A stretch of DNA of 48,573 nucleotides. It comes from an uncultured Oscillospiraceae bacterium (GTDB taxonomy: Bacteria > Bacillota > Clostridia > Oscillospirales > Ruminococcaceae). How positions within the stretch are numbered: position 1 is the stretch's first letter; each line of letters starts with the position of its first letter. The translations under genes were made by a program, and so were the position numbers. Below the pieces are notes generated by a model, which was given only the letters and a program-made list of their open reading frames with translations, ran no database searches and was not told where the DNA came from. The DNA lies in NCBI GenBank assembly GCA_900546885.1, contig UREN01000008.1, forward strand, positions 1 through 48,573. The letters are read 5' to 3'. This document shows positions 9,528-17,571 of the stretch, one piece after another.

Positions 9528-10076
9528 TTATTGATAAAAATTATTGATAATATCGGAAAAACCTGCCTTTTTCATGGCGGGCACCAGCGCGCGCAGCGCC
9601 AGGGCCGTCAGCGCGCCCATCACCAGCCCGCTTACGGCCAGCACCGGCGCATACCACACCAGGGCGCGCGCGCCGCGCGTGCCCCACAGCGCGGCAAACA
9701 CCGCAAGCTGCCCGGCATTGTGCGCCAGCGCGCCGCTGGCCGATAAAATGAACGGCGTGGGCTTGGCAAAGCGGCGCAAAAGCCACATGACGCCCACGCT
9801 GAACAGCCCCCCGCACAGGCTGAGGGCGCCGGCCACGGCGCCGCGCGTCAGCAGCGCCAGCAGGGCCTTCAGCACGGCCAGGCACGCCGCCGGCGGCAGG
9901 CCCAGAAACAAAAGCGCAAACATCACCACCGTGTTGGCCAGCCCCGGCTTCACGCCGGGCGGCAGGCCCATTGCGCCCGCCAGCGCGCCCTCGAACAGCG
10001 ACAGTACAGCCGCCAGCGCAAACAGCACGCCCAGCAGCGCCACGCGCCGGGCGGCGCCTTTTTGGTTTCGGCCCAT
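9528..10076 (-). CDS. Gx transporter family membrane protein
   Basis: A 182-residue polytopic membrane protein of the family once named heptaprenyl diphosphate synthase component I, with an ECF-S-like fold. Seen: about five to six hydrophobic segments, an N-terminal basic stretch then ALLGVLFALAAVLSLFEG, and the conserved PGVKPGLANTVVMFALLFLG motif. It lies 47 bases after the ApbE gene on the same strand, with GGAAGG before its start. Such pairs occur near flavin-based extracellular electron-transfer genes in other Firmicutes. A role in quinone/isoprenoid or flavin handling is inferred only from this context. Confidence 0.82.
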   Translation of the reverse strand: MGRNQKGAARRVALLGVLFALAAVLSLFEGALAGAMGLPPGVKPGLANTVVMFALLFLGLPPAACLAVLKALLALLTRGAVAGALSLCGGLFSVGVMWLLRRFAKPTPFILSASGALAHNAGQLAVFAALWGTRGARALVWYAPVLAVSGLVMGALTALALRALVPAMKKAGFSDIINNFYQ

Positions 10077-10123
10077 GGCATGCCTTCCTTTCCCTTTTTT
10101 GCCCGCTTTGCGCGCAGGGCGCG

Positions 10124-11158
10124 TCAGCCCACAAATTCCACTGTGGCCTGCACGCCGGGCGCAAGCTCAAAGCTGCCCTGCAGGCTGCGCGAGACATACA
10201 GCACGCCGTCCTCACACAGCATCAGGCCCGTGCCGCCCGCCTCAAAATAGGCCAGCGCCGCATCGCGCCCGCGCACAAACATCTCGGTAGAGCGCACGTC
10301 CGCCTCCAGCCCCGTTTCACACACCACGCCCACACTGATGATATCGCTTTGTGCGGGCGCGCCGGTGGCCGGGTTCATAATGTGGCCATAGCGCACGCCG
10401 TCCTGCTCGAAATAGCGCTCGTAATCGCCCGAGACGGCAATCACCGCGTCTGTCAGTTCAAACGAGGCCAGCGAGGCGTTGTCGCCCCCGGAGGGGTCGC
10501 GAAAACCCACGCGCCAGGGCGTGCCGTCCGGCTTTGTGCCGCGCGCATATACGTTGCCGCCCAGCGACACAAGGGCGCTTTCCACACCGGCCTGCGCGTA
10601 CACCCCGGCCACGGCGTCCAGCGCCGCGCCCTTGGCGCAGCCGCCAAGGTCCAGCCCCTGGCCCGCCTTCTGCAAAAAGGCGGTGCCCTGCCCAAGCTGC
10701 AGGGCGCTGTCGTCCACCAGCGCGGCCAGCGCCGCGCACTCCTCGGGCGGCACCACGCGGGGGGAGTCGCTGTGCACGCCCCAGGCCAGCGTAATGGGCG
10801 CCACCGTAAGGGCAAAGGCGCCGTCTGTGGTTTGCGCCAGCGCCTTGGCCTGTGCCAGCAGGGCGGCGGTGGCCTCGCTTACCTGCACGGGCTGCACGCC
10901 CGCGGCGGCGTTGATGCGGCACACGTCGCTGTCCTCTTCATATAAAGAGAAGCGCTGCTCCCACTCGCCCAGGGTGTCTGCCGCCCGGGCCAGCGCCTCT
11001 TCGGCGCCCCGGCCGTACGCCTGCTGCGTCACCAGCGTGCTCATAAAAAAATCCGTGCGGCTTACGGGCTCGCTGGGCGCGCAGCCCGCAAGGCCCGCGC
11101 ACAGGGCTGCCGCGCACGCCGCGGCGGCAAAGCGCCGCAAAGGTGTGCCCTGACGCAT
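10124..11158 (-). CDS. apbE: FAD:protein FMN transferase, lipoprotein
   Basis: A 344-residue ApbE-family flavin transferase that attaches FMN from FAD to Ser/Thr residues of exported proteins. It acts outside the membrane: the N-terminus is basic with a hydrophobic stretch ending in a lipobox LAGC (Cys at about residue 26). Family motifs seen: FSLYEEDSDVCRINA, LDLGGCAKGAALD, SLGGNVYARG and YFEQDGVRYGHIMNPATG. The ATG at 11156-11158 is preceded by AAAGGGGGCGGG; the upstream ATG lacks a binding site. It forms an operon with the Gx transporter. No flavinylated target protein is recognisable in the window. Confidence 0.93.
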   Translation of the reverse strand: MRQGTPLRRFAAAACAAALCAGLAGCAPSEPVSRTDFFMSTLVTQQAYGRGAEEALARAADTLGEWEQRFSLYEEDSDVCRINAAAGVQPVQVSEATAALLAQAKALAQTTDGAFALTVAPITLAWGVHSDSPRVVPPEECAALAALVDDSALQLGQGTAFLQKAGQGLDLGGCAKGAALDAVAGVYAQAGVESALVSLGGNVYARGTKPDGTPWRVGFRDPSGGDNASLASFELTDAVIAVSGDYERYFEQDGVRYGHIMNPATGAPAQSDIISVGVVCETGLEADVRSTEMFVRGRDAALAYFEAGGTGLMLCEDGVLYVSRSLQGSFELAPGVQATVEFVG

Positions 11159-11371
11159 GCTTGCCCGCCCCCTTTCGCGCTGTTTCGTATCCATTCTGTA
11201 TCTTTTGATTGTAAATGCCGCTGCACGCCTGTGTCAAGTGTGCTTATTTTGAAATTTCACGCCCACATGAGTTACCACCCCCTTGCAAATATTGCCAGCA
11301 TCATGTAGAATGAACACGGTAAAACTCTTTTCAAAATTCTCAGATGAAAAGAAGGAAGGAATGCTAAGATT

Positions 11372-11851
11372 ATGAAACGTTTTGCTGCCTTTGCGTTGAC
11401 GCTTGTGCTGTGCCTGGGCCTGTTTTCCGGCTGCGGCTCGGAAGCGAATTATAATGTGGCCGATGTGGCCAGCGCCATTGAAGCCGTTGCCGCCATTGAC
11501 AACCCCACCGATTTCACCGATGATGACCTCACGCTGGACATGAGCCTGGATATGGAGGCCGCCGTGGAGGAATATGCGGGCCAGCGCACGAAGACGAACG
11601 GCGCGCCCGGCGCCGTGCTGGTAGTGAAGGCGAAGGCCGGCCAGGCAGAAACCGTGAAGGCCGCGCTGGAGGGCTACCGCGACGGGCTTGTTGCCCAGTG
11701 GGAGAATTATAAAGACGAATTCCCCGTGGGCTACGAGCAGACGAAAGCCGGCCGCGTGGTGGTGAAAGGCGACTATGTGGTGCTTGCCATTGCCGGCGAA
11801 GGCGTAGATTATGCCGAGATTGACACGGCCATCAGCGACGCGCTGAAATAA
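11372..11851 (+). CDS. DUF4358 lipoprotein
   Basis: A 159-residue predicted lipoprotein: an N-terminal signal peptide (MKRFAAFALTLVLCLGLFSG) ends in the lipobox FSGC with Cys at residue 21. The rest matches the DUF4358 pattern in which a mature domain of about 130 residues contains an AAVEEYAGQ-type segment and a VVVKGDYVVLAI strand near the end. The function of the family is unknown. GAAGGAAGG precedes the ATG. It is divergent from apbE and ends in its own terminator, ahead of the MBOAT/DHHW pair. Such lipoproteins are often found beside MBOAT/DHHW genes in Clostridia (recollection, not tested). Confidence 0.75.
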   Translation: MKRFAAFALTLVLCLGLFSGCGSEANYNVADVASAIEAVAAIDNPTDFTDDDLTLDMSLDMEAAVEEYAGQRTKTNGAPGAVLVVKAKAGQAETVKAALEGYRDGLVAQWENYKDEFPVGYEQTKAGRVVVKGDYVVLAIAGEGVDYAEIDTAISDALK

Positions 11852-11869
11852 TGCTGTGACGCACCAGTG

Positions 11870-11906
11870 GAACCGGTATTGCCGAACCAATACCGGTTCT
11901 CTTTTT
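11870..11906 (+). terminator. Terminator after DUF4358 gene
   Basis: A 12-bp perfect stem (11870-11881 with 11888-11899), loop CCGAAC, followed by TCTTTTTG. Located 19 bases past the stop. Confidence 0.9.
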
Positions 11907-11995
11907 GAAATGCGGGCTGCGCGCGCCTGGCCGCGCCCTGTGCCTGCGGGCCGTTTTACGGCTTTTTGAACTCTTTTTTCAGAAGGAGCCCGCCC

Positions 11996-13411
11996 ATGGT
12001 TTTCAGTACCCTGTTGTTTTTGTTCCGCTTTCTGCCCATTACGCTGGCGCTGTATTACCTTGCGCCCGCCAAGTGGAAAAACACCGTGCTGTTTGTGTGC
12101 AGCCTTGTGTTCTATTCCTGGGGCGAGGTGCGCCTGTTCCCCATCATGGCGCTTGCCATTCTCATCAACTACACCGCCGGCCTCGGCATGGAAAAGTTTG
12201 CGCATTCCAAGCGCGCGCGGCTTTTCTTCCTTATTTACAGCATTGTGGGCAGCATTGGCATGCTGATGTTCTTCAAATATACCAACTTCTTCATCACCAA
12301 CATCAACGCGCTGCTGGGCACGTCCATTGCCACGCTTTCGCTGACGCTGCCGCTGGGCATCAGCTTTTACACCTTCCAGACGATGAGCTATTCCATCGAC
12401 GTATACCGCGGCGATGTGCCAACCGAGCACAACCTCATCGACTTCGGCGCCTATGTGGTGATGTTCCCGCAGCTGATTGCCGGGCCCATTGTGAAATACC
12501 GTGATGTGTCGGACAGGCTGCATGTGCTGAAGGGCCGCGTCACGATGGACCGCGTGGAAGAGGGCGTTTATCTGTTCATTCTGGGCCTTGCCAAAAAGGT
12601 GCTGCTGGCCGACGGCATCAGCGCGCTTTGGTATGATGTGACGGGCCATATGGTGAACGGCGTGATGGAGTATGGCGTGGGGCTGGAAAACGCCAGCACC
12701 CCGCTGGTGTGGCTGGGGCTTTTGGCCTACACGTTGCAGATTTATTTCGATTTCTCCGGCTATTCGCTGATGGGCATTGGCATGGGCAAAATGCTGGGCT
12801 TCGATTTTCCCGACAACTTCAACCTGCCCTACATCTCCAAAAGCATCACCGAGTTCTGGCGGCGCTGGCATATGACGCTTTCCAGCTGGTTCCGGGAATA
12901 TGTATACATTCCCCTGGGCGGCAACCGCAAGGGCCTTGCGCGCCAGCTTGTGAACATTGCCATTGTGTGGTTTTTGACGGGTTTCTGGCACGGCGCAAAC
13001 TGGAACTTCATTTTGTGGGGCCTTTACTACTGCGTGCTGCTGATTCTGGAAAAAACCCTTCTTCTGCCCTATTTGAAAAAGGGCAAGGTGTGGCCGCACA
13101 TTTACACCCTGCTGCTGGTGATGGTGGGCTGGGCGTTCTTTGTGGGCAGCGACGTGGGCGTGCAGCTTCCGCTGCTTTTGCAGCGGCTGTTTGTGCCCAC
13201 AGGCGGCGTTTCCGCGCTGTATTTCCTGCGCAACTACGGGCTGCTGCTGGCCGTGGGCATTGTGTGCGCCAGCCCCATCACCCTGAAGGTGGACAAGGTG
13301 CTGCGCCGCCACAAACTGCTGCAGGGCATTTTCCTTGCGGTGCTGCTGGTTATCACCATCGCCTATATGGTGGATGCCACCAACAGCCCGTTCCTCTATT
13401 TCCGGTTCTGA
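11996..13411 (+). CDS. MBOAT O-acyltransferase (AlgI/DltB-like)
   Basis: A 471-residue polytopic membrane protein of the MBOAT family that moves acyl (usually acetyl) groups across the membrane onto an exported polysaccharide. Visible: an N-terminal VFSTLLFLFRFLPITLALYY segment, FYTFQTMSYSIDVYRG, the signature region FWRRWHMTLSSWFREYVYIPLGGNRKG and the catalytic His in GFWHGANWNFILWG (about residues 327-338). AGAAGGAG sits before the chosen ATG at 11996; a start ten codons upstream lacks one. The DHHW partner follows 19 bases downstream. The polysaccharide acceptor is unknown; the glycosyltransferase genes at 17.6-22.3 kb are candidate partners. Confidence 0.93.
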   Translation: MVFSTLLFLFRFLPITLALYYLAPAKWKNTVLFVCSLVFYSWGEVRLFPIMALAILINYTAGLGMEKFAHSKRARLFFLIYSIVGSIGMLMFFKYTNFFITNINALLGTSIATLSLTLPLGISFYTFQTMSYSIDVYRGDVPTEHNLIDFGAYVVMFPQLIAGPIVKYRDVSDRLHVLKGRVTMDRVEEGVYLFILGLAKKVLLADGISALWYDVTGHMVNGVMEYGVGLENASTPLVWLGLLAYTLQIYFDFSGYSLMGIGMGKMLGFDFPDNFNLPYISKSITEFWRRWHMTLSSWFREYVYIPLGGNRKGLARQLVNIAIVWFLTGFWHGANWNFILWGLYYCVLLILEKTLLLPYLKKGKVWPHIYTLLLVMVGWAFFVGSDVGVQLPLLLQRLFVPTGGVSALYFLRNYGLLLAVGIVCASPITLKVDKVLRRHKLLQGIFLAVLLVITIAYMVDATNSPFLYFRF

Positions 13412-13430
13412 TGAAAGGCGGTGAAGTGCT

Positions 13431-14582
13431 GTGAAAAAAATATGGCAAACCTGTAAGGCATACCCCATCGCCATTGTGTTCTTTGTGTTTCTCATGGGCT
13501 TCTCTGTGCTGGACGCGCTGTGGCCCAAACGCGCGCATTCCGAGCTGGAAAACCGCGACCTTGCCCAAAAGCCCGCCTTTTCCATTGCCAGCGTGGTAAG
13601 CAAGCAGAACCCCTGGATGGTGCAGTATGAGGCGTATGTAAAAGACCAGATTGCCTTCCGCGATGGGTGGATTGACCTGAAAAGCTACGCCGAGGCCGCG
13701 CTTTTGAAAACCGAGAACAACGATGTGTACTACGGCGAGGACGGCTACCTGTTCAAGCAGCTTCTGGGCGTGGACGAAAGCCGCTTTGCGCGCAACGTGA
13801 CGGCGCTGGCCAACCTGTGCGAGCGCCACCCGGGCATGGTGGACGTGATGATTGTGCCCAGCGCCAGCCTTGTGCTGAAAGACAAGCTGCCTGCAAATGC
13901 GCCGGGCCTGGACGAAAACGCCCATCTGGACGAGATATACGCCGCTGCGCAGGCCGCGGGCGGCAACCCGTACGACATGCGCGAGGTGCTGGGCGCACAC
14001 GCGGATGAGTATATCTATTACCGCACCGACCACCACTGGACGGCGCAGGGCGCGTGGTATGCCTACGAGGCCTGGGCCGGGGCCAACGGCCTGCCCCTGT
14101 TCGACCGCAGCGCCGTGCCCGCCGTGACGGTGGACGGCTTTTACGGCACCAACTATTCCCGCGCGCGCAAGCCCGGCATTCAGCCGGACACCATCACCTA
14201 TTACGATTTGCCCAACACCCTTTCGGTAGAGGACAATGCAGGCGGCGAGGTGACGTGGGAAACCGGCCCGATGTATGAATACAGCGATTTTGAAACGCGC
14301 GATAAATACCGCGCGTTCCTGCGCGGCAACAACGCCTACTCTGTGCTGGAGGGCAACGGCGAGGGCAGCATTCTGGTTGTGAAAGACAGCTACGCCAACT
14401 CCTTCATTCCCTACCTGGTGGAAAACTATGCCCAGATTGGCATTGTAGACCTGCGCTATACGGTGGAGAAAGTGGATAGCTTCATCCAGCGCGGCGGCTA
14501 CGACAAAGTGCTGGTGCTGTACAGTTTTTCCACCTTTGCAGAGGACACGAACTTCGCCTCCCGCGCAGGCGTGGCGGGCTGA
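13431..14582 (+). CDS. DHHW-family (AlgJ/AlgX-like) protein
   Basis: A 383-residue protein with one N-terminal membrane anchor (about residues 10-30, basic start MKKIWQTCK). The extracellular SGNH/AlgX-like domain bears the motif TDHHW (residues 199-203) and a late DSYANSF serine segment, typical of partners that complete O-acetyl transfer outside the membrane. The start is GTG (13431) with AAAGGCGGTG upstream. It directly follows the MBOAT gene, and the pair ends at a terminator. The role in O-acetylation is family and context inference. Confidence 0.85.
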   Translation: MKKIWQTCKAYPIAIVFFVFLMGFSVLDALWPKRAHSELENRDLAQKPAFSIASVVSKQNPWMVQYEAYVKDQIAFRDGWIDLKSYAEAALLKTENNDVYYGEDGYLFKQLLGVDESRFARNVTALANLCERHPGMVDVMIVPSASLVLKDKLPANAPGLDENAHLDEIYAAAQAAGGNPYDMREVLGAHADEYIYYRTDHHWTAQGAWYAYEAWAGANGLPLFDRSAVPAVTVDGFYGTNYSRARKPGIQPDTITYYDLPNTLSVEDNAGGEVTWETGPMYEYSDFETRDKYRAFLRGNNAYSVLEGNGEGSILVVKDSYANSFIPYLVENYAQIGIVDLRYTVEKVDSFIQRGGYDKVLVLYSFSTFAEDTNFASRAGVAG

Positions 14583-14605
14583 CGCTCTCTGCCCCATAAA
14601 ATATA

Positions 14606-14641
14606 AAAACGGCTTCCCCGCCCGGGAAGCCGTTTTCTTTT
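14606..14641. terminator. Bidirectional terminator between DHHW gene and comF
   Basis: A 13-bp perfect stem (14606-14618 with 14624-14636), loop CGCCC, followed on plus by CTTTTG and preceded by an A-rich stretch that reads as a T-rich tract on minus. It lies between two convergent genes. Confidence 0.9.
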
Positions 14642-14667
14642 GTCATGCCGCCGCAGAAAGCACAGGC

Positions 14668-15339
14668 CTACCTTGATCCGAACCGCGTGACGGCCGCCGT
14701 AAGGGCATACACCCGTGTGGCGCCCGCCTGTTTCAGCGCCTGGGCGCATTCCTCCATGGTAGAGCCGGTGGTAAACACATCGTCTGCCAGCAGAAAGGCC
14801 CTGCCGCGCACCGCCTCGGGCGCACGCGCACGGAAGGCGCCCTTCAAATTTCTGCGCCGCTCTTCGCCGGAAAGCCGGGCCTGCGGCGGCGTTTCGCGCA
14901 CCTTTTCCAAAAGGCCCGCGCACAGCGGCAGGCCCGCCGCGCGCGCCAGGTATCGCGCCAAAAGCAGGGGCACGTCATAGCCGCGCCTGGCAAGGCGTTT
15001 TCGGGCGGACGGCACGGGAATGACGCCGTCCGCCCCAAGCCCTTCCGGAAGGGCGGCCGCCATTGCCCCGGCAAACAGGCGGGCAACGTCCGGCCTGTCG
15101 GCATATTTCATGCGGTGCACGGCCTCGCGCACGCCGTCCTCATACCAAAAGGCGGCAAAGGCGCCGTCCAGCACAAGCGGGGCCGCGGCAATGCCCGGCG
15201 CGTGCCCGCGCGAAAGGCGCGCCAGTTCGCCCTTGCACGCCGGGCACTCGGGCAAAAGGCCCAGCACTTCGTCACACAGCAGGCACCGCGGCGGGAACAG
15301 CGCGTCCACCGCATGGCCCCAAAGCGCCCGCGCGGTCAT
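14668..15339 (-). CDS. comF: ComF-like phosphoribosyltransferase-fold protein
   Basis: A 223-residue cytoplasmic protein of the ComF/amidophosphoribosyltransferase-like family, linked to DNA uptake and recombination. It has an N-terminal zinc-finger-like cluster (PPRCLLCDEVLGLLPECPACKG) and a C-terminal PRPP-binding loop (LLADDVFTTGSTMEEC, about residues 176-191). The ATG (15337-15339) overlaps the recD2 stop as ATGA, with AGGGGGAGG inside the end of recD2, so translation is probably coupled. Longer in-frame starts would run far into recD2 and are rejected. Confidence 0.9.
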   Translation of the reverse strand: MTARALWGHAVDALFPPRCLLCDEVLGLLPECPACKGELARLSRGHAPGIAAAPLVLDGAFAAFWYEDGVREAVHRMKYADRPDVARLFAGAMAAALPEGLGADGVIPVPSARKRLARRGYDVPLLLARYLARAAGLPLCAGLLEKVRETPPQARLSGEERRRNLKGAFRARAPEAVRGRAFLLADDVFTTGSTMEECAQALKQAGATRVYALTAAVTRFGSR

Positions 15340-17546
15340 ATGCCCTCCCCCTTCAGCATCTGCGCCAGCTTGGAAAAGCGCTTGTTGCGCATGGCGTTCT
15401 GCGCCATGGCCGCGGCCTCGGCGGCATGCCCCGCAAGGATGCACAAATCTTTTGCGCGCGTGACGCCCGTGTACAGCAAATTGCGGTAGCAAAGGCGCGG
15501 CGGCACTTCAAACAGGGGAATTACCACCGCGGCAAATTCGCTGCCCTGGCTTTTGTGGATGGTGATGGCATAGGCAAGCTCCAGCTCGCGCAGGGCCTCG
15601 CCCGAATACACAAGGCGCCTGTCCTCGCTGCGCACCGTCACGGTGCCCTCGCGCGGGTCCACCGCTTCAATAATGCCCATATCGCCGTTAAAGGCCCCGG
15701 CGCCGTCCTCCCCGCCGCCGGGGCGGGTGAAGGGGATGTCGTAATCGTTGCGCACCTGCATCACCTTGTCGCCCGTGCGCAGTACCTTGTCGTACAATTT
15801 CAGCTCTGCCTTGTGCGCCGCGGGCGGGTTCAGCCGCTGCTGCAGCGCGGCGCACAGCGCCTGTGTGCCCACGGGGCCCATTTTGGTGGGGCACAGCACC
15901 TGGATATCCTCCATGGGGTCGTAGCCATAGCTTTGCGGCAGGCGGCGGGCCACAAGGTCGCACACCAGCGCCGCGCACGCCTCTGCCGTGGGGCATTCCA
16001 GCTGGAAAAAGTCGCTGTCGCGCGTGCCCTTCTGCGGCGCAAGGCCCTCTACAATGCGGTGCGCGTTGGAAATGATGAGGCTTTGCGCGGCCTGACGGAA
16101 AATCTCTTTCAGGCGCACCACCGGCACAAGGCCGCTGGCAATGACGCTGGCCAGCACGTTGCCCGCGCCCACGCTGGGCAGCTGGTCTTCATCGCCCACC
16201 ATGATGATGCGGCAGTTTGGCTTCAGCGCGTTCAGCAGGCTTTGAAACAGCAGCACGTCCACCATGCTCATCTCGTCAATGACAATGACGTCGCACTTCA
16301 GGGGGTTCTTCGCATTGTGCAGAAAGCGCGTGGAATCTGCGGCGGTGTGGTCTACCTCCAGAAGGCGGTGGATGGTTTTCGCCTTCCGGCCCGTCAGCTC
16401 GGAAAGGCGCTTGGCTGCGCGCCCCGTGGGGGCGGCCAGGGCCACGCGGTCCCCGTTTTCTTCAAAGGCGGCCAGCATGCCGTTCACCGCCGTCGTCTTG
16501 CCGGTGCCCGGCCCGCCGGTGAGCACCAGCGCGTTCTCGCTCAGCGCTTTTTCAATGGCCTGTTTTTGCAGCGGCGCATAGCGGATGCCGTTCACGGCCT
16601 CCAGCCTGCGGATGGCCGCGGCCGCGCTTTTGCCGCCGTGCGGCGGAAGGCGCATGGTCTCGCGCAGGGCCAGCGCCACGCACCGCTCGGCGTCATAGTA
16701 TTCCGGCAGGTATACGGCCGCATCCTCTTCCTCGCCAAACAGCACGGCGTCGCCGTCATCGCACATCTGGCGCAGGGCGCTTTCCACCTGCTGCGGCTCC
16801 ACATGCAAAAACTGCGCCACCGTGGGCACCAGCTTTGCCGCGGGCAGGCAGGCGTGGCCGTTGTTCAAATTATGGCGCAGCACATGCACAAGGCCCGCGC
16901 GCACGCGCTCGAACGAATCGTATTCCAGGCCCAGCTGCCCGGCAATGGCGTCTGCCGCGCGAAAATCCTGATAAGCGGGGTAGCCGCACAAAAGGTACGG
17001 GTCGTGGCGCAGCATGTCCACGGTATCCGGCCCGTAGTGGCGGTACAGCGCCACGGCAACGCTGGCCGGAAGCTGCCAGCGCGCCAGGCACTCGATGGCC
17101 TCGCGCACGCCAAACATTTTTTGAAACTCGCGCGAGGCCTCGTACGCCTTTTCGCGCGTAAGGCCCTTCACCGTGGCCAGCACCTCGGGCTGGCTGGCAA
17201 TCACCTCCAGCGATTCCTCGCCAAAGGCGGCCACAATGCGCGCGGCAATGGCCTTTCCAATATGCGGCAAAGCGCCGCCCGAGAGGTAGCGCCGGATGGC
17301 GGCAGCCGTCTCGGGCAGGCGCACTTCATAGCTTTCTGTTTTAAACTGCTGGCCGAAGGTGGGGTGCATGGCAAAGCGCCCGTGCAGCGTAACCTCCTCG
17401 CCCGCGCGCACCTCGCACAGCGGGCCCACGGCGGTGTACAGCTCGCCATCGCGCTCGTCCGCCACCTCCAGCACGGCATAGCCCGTCTGCTCGTTGGCAT
17501 ATACCACCGTCTCCACCGTGCCGGAGATGCTTAACGTTTCTTCCAT
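15336..17546 (-). CDS. recD2: ATP-dependent RecD2-like DNA helicase
   Basis: A 736-residue superfamily 1B 5'-3' helicase of the RecD2 type found in bacteria where RecD works without RecBC. Domains: an N-terminal OB-like region (1-80), helix-hairpin-helix repeats (about 90-260), Walker A GGPGTGKT at 344-351, motif II VIDEMSMVD (acidic pair at 424-425), motif III GDEDQLPSV, and late SH3-like and C-terminal motifs AYAITIHKSQGSEF and YTGVTRAK. Its role is in DNA repair or replication restart. It overlaps comF by four bases and starts 25 bases after the end of a low-GC glycosyltransferase gene. Confidence 0.96.
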   Translation of the reverse strand: MEETLSISGTVETVVYANEQTGYAVLEVADERDGELYTAVGPLCEVRAGEEVTLHGRFAMHPTFGQQFKTESYEVRLPETAAAIRRYLSGGALPHIGKAIAARIVAAFGEESLEVIASQPEVLATVKGLTREKAYEASREFQKMFGVREAIECLARWQLPASVAVALYRHYGPDTVDMLRHDPYLLCGYPAYQDFRAADAIAGQLGLEYDSFERVRAGLVHVLRHNLNNGHACLPAAKLVPTVAQFLHVEPQQVESALRQMCDDGDAVLFGEEEDAAVYLPEYYDAERCVALALRETMRLPPHGGKSAAAAIRRLEAVNGIRYAPLQKQAIEKALSENALVLTGGPGTGKTTAVNGMLAAFEENGDRVALAAPTGRAAKRLSELTGRKAKTIHRLLEVDHTAADSTRFLHNAKNPLKCDVIVIDEMSMVDVLLFQSLLNALKPNCRIIMVGDEDQLPSVGAGNVLASVIASGLVPVVRLKEIFRQAAQSLIISNAHRIVEGLAPQKGTRDSDFFQLECPTAEACAALVCDLVARRLPQSYGYDPMEDIQVLCPTKMGPVGTQALCAALQQRLNPPAAHKAELKLYDKVLRTGDKVMQVRNDYDIPFTRPGGGEDGAGAFNGDMGIIEAVDPREGTVTVRSEDRRLVYSGEALRELELAYAITIHKSQGSEFAAVVIPLFEVPPRLCYRNLLYTGVTRAKDLCILAGHAAEAAAMAQNAMRNKRFSKLAQMLKGEGI

Positions 17547-17571
17547 GGATATTTACTTCCTCAACTGCTAA

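Noticed and set aside
11234..13603. A 789-residue minus-strand frame
   Set aside because: It lies opposite the lipoprotein and MBOAT genes, whose plus-strand products are clear family members; it is a composition shadow.
15063..17534. An 823-residue frame antisense to recD2 and comF
   Set aside because: A shadow of high-GC coding sequence; no ribosome binding site or domain.
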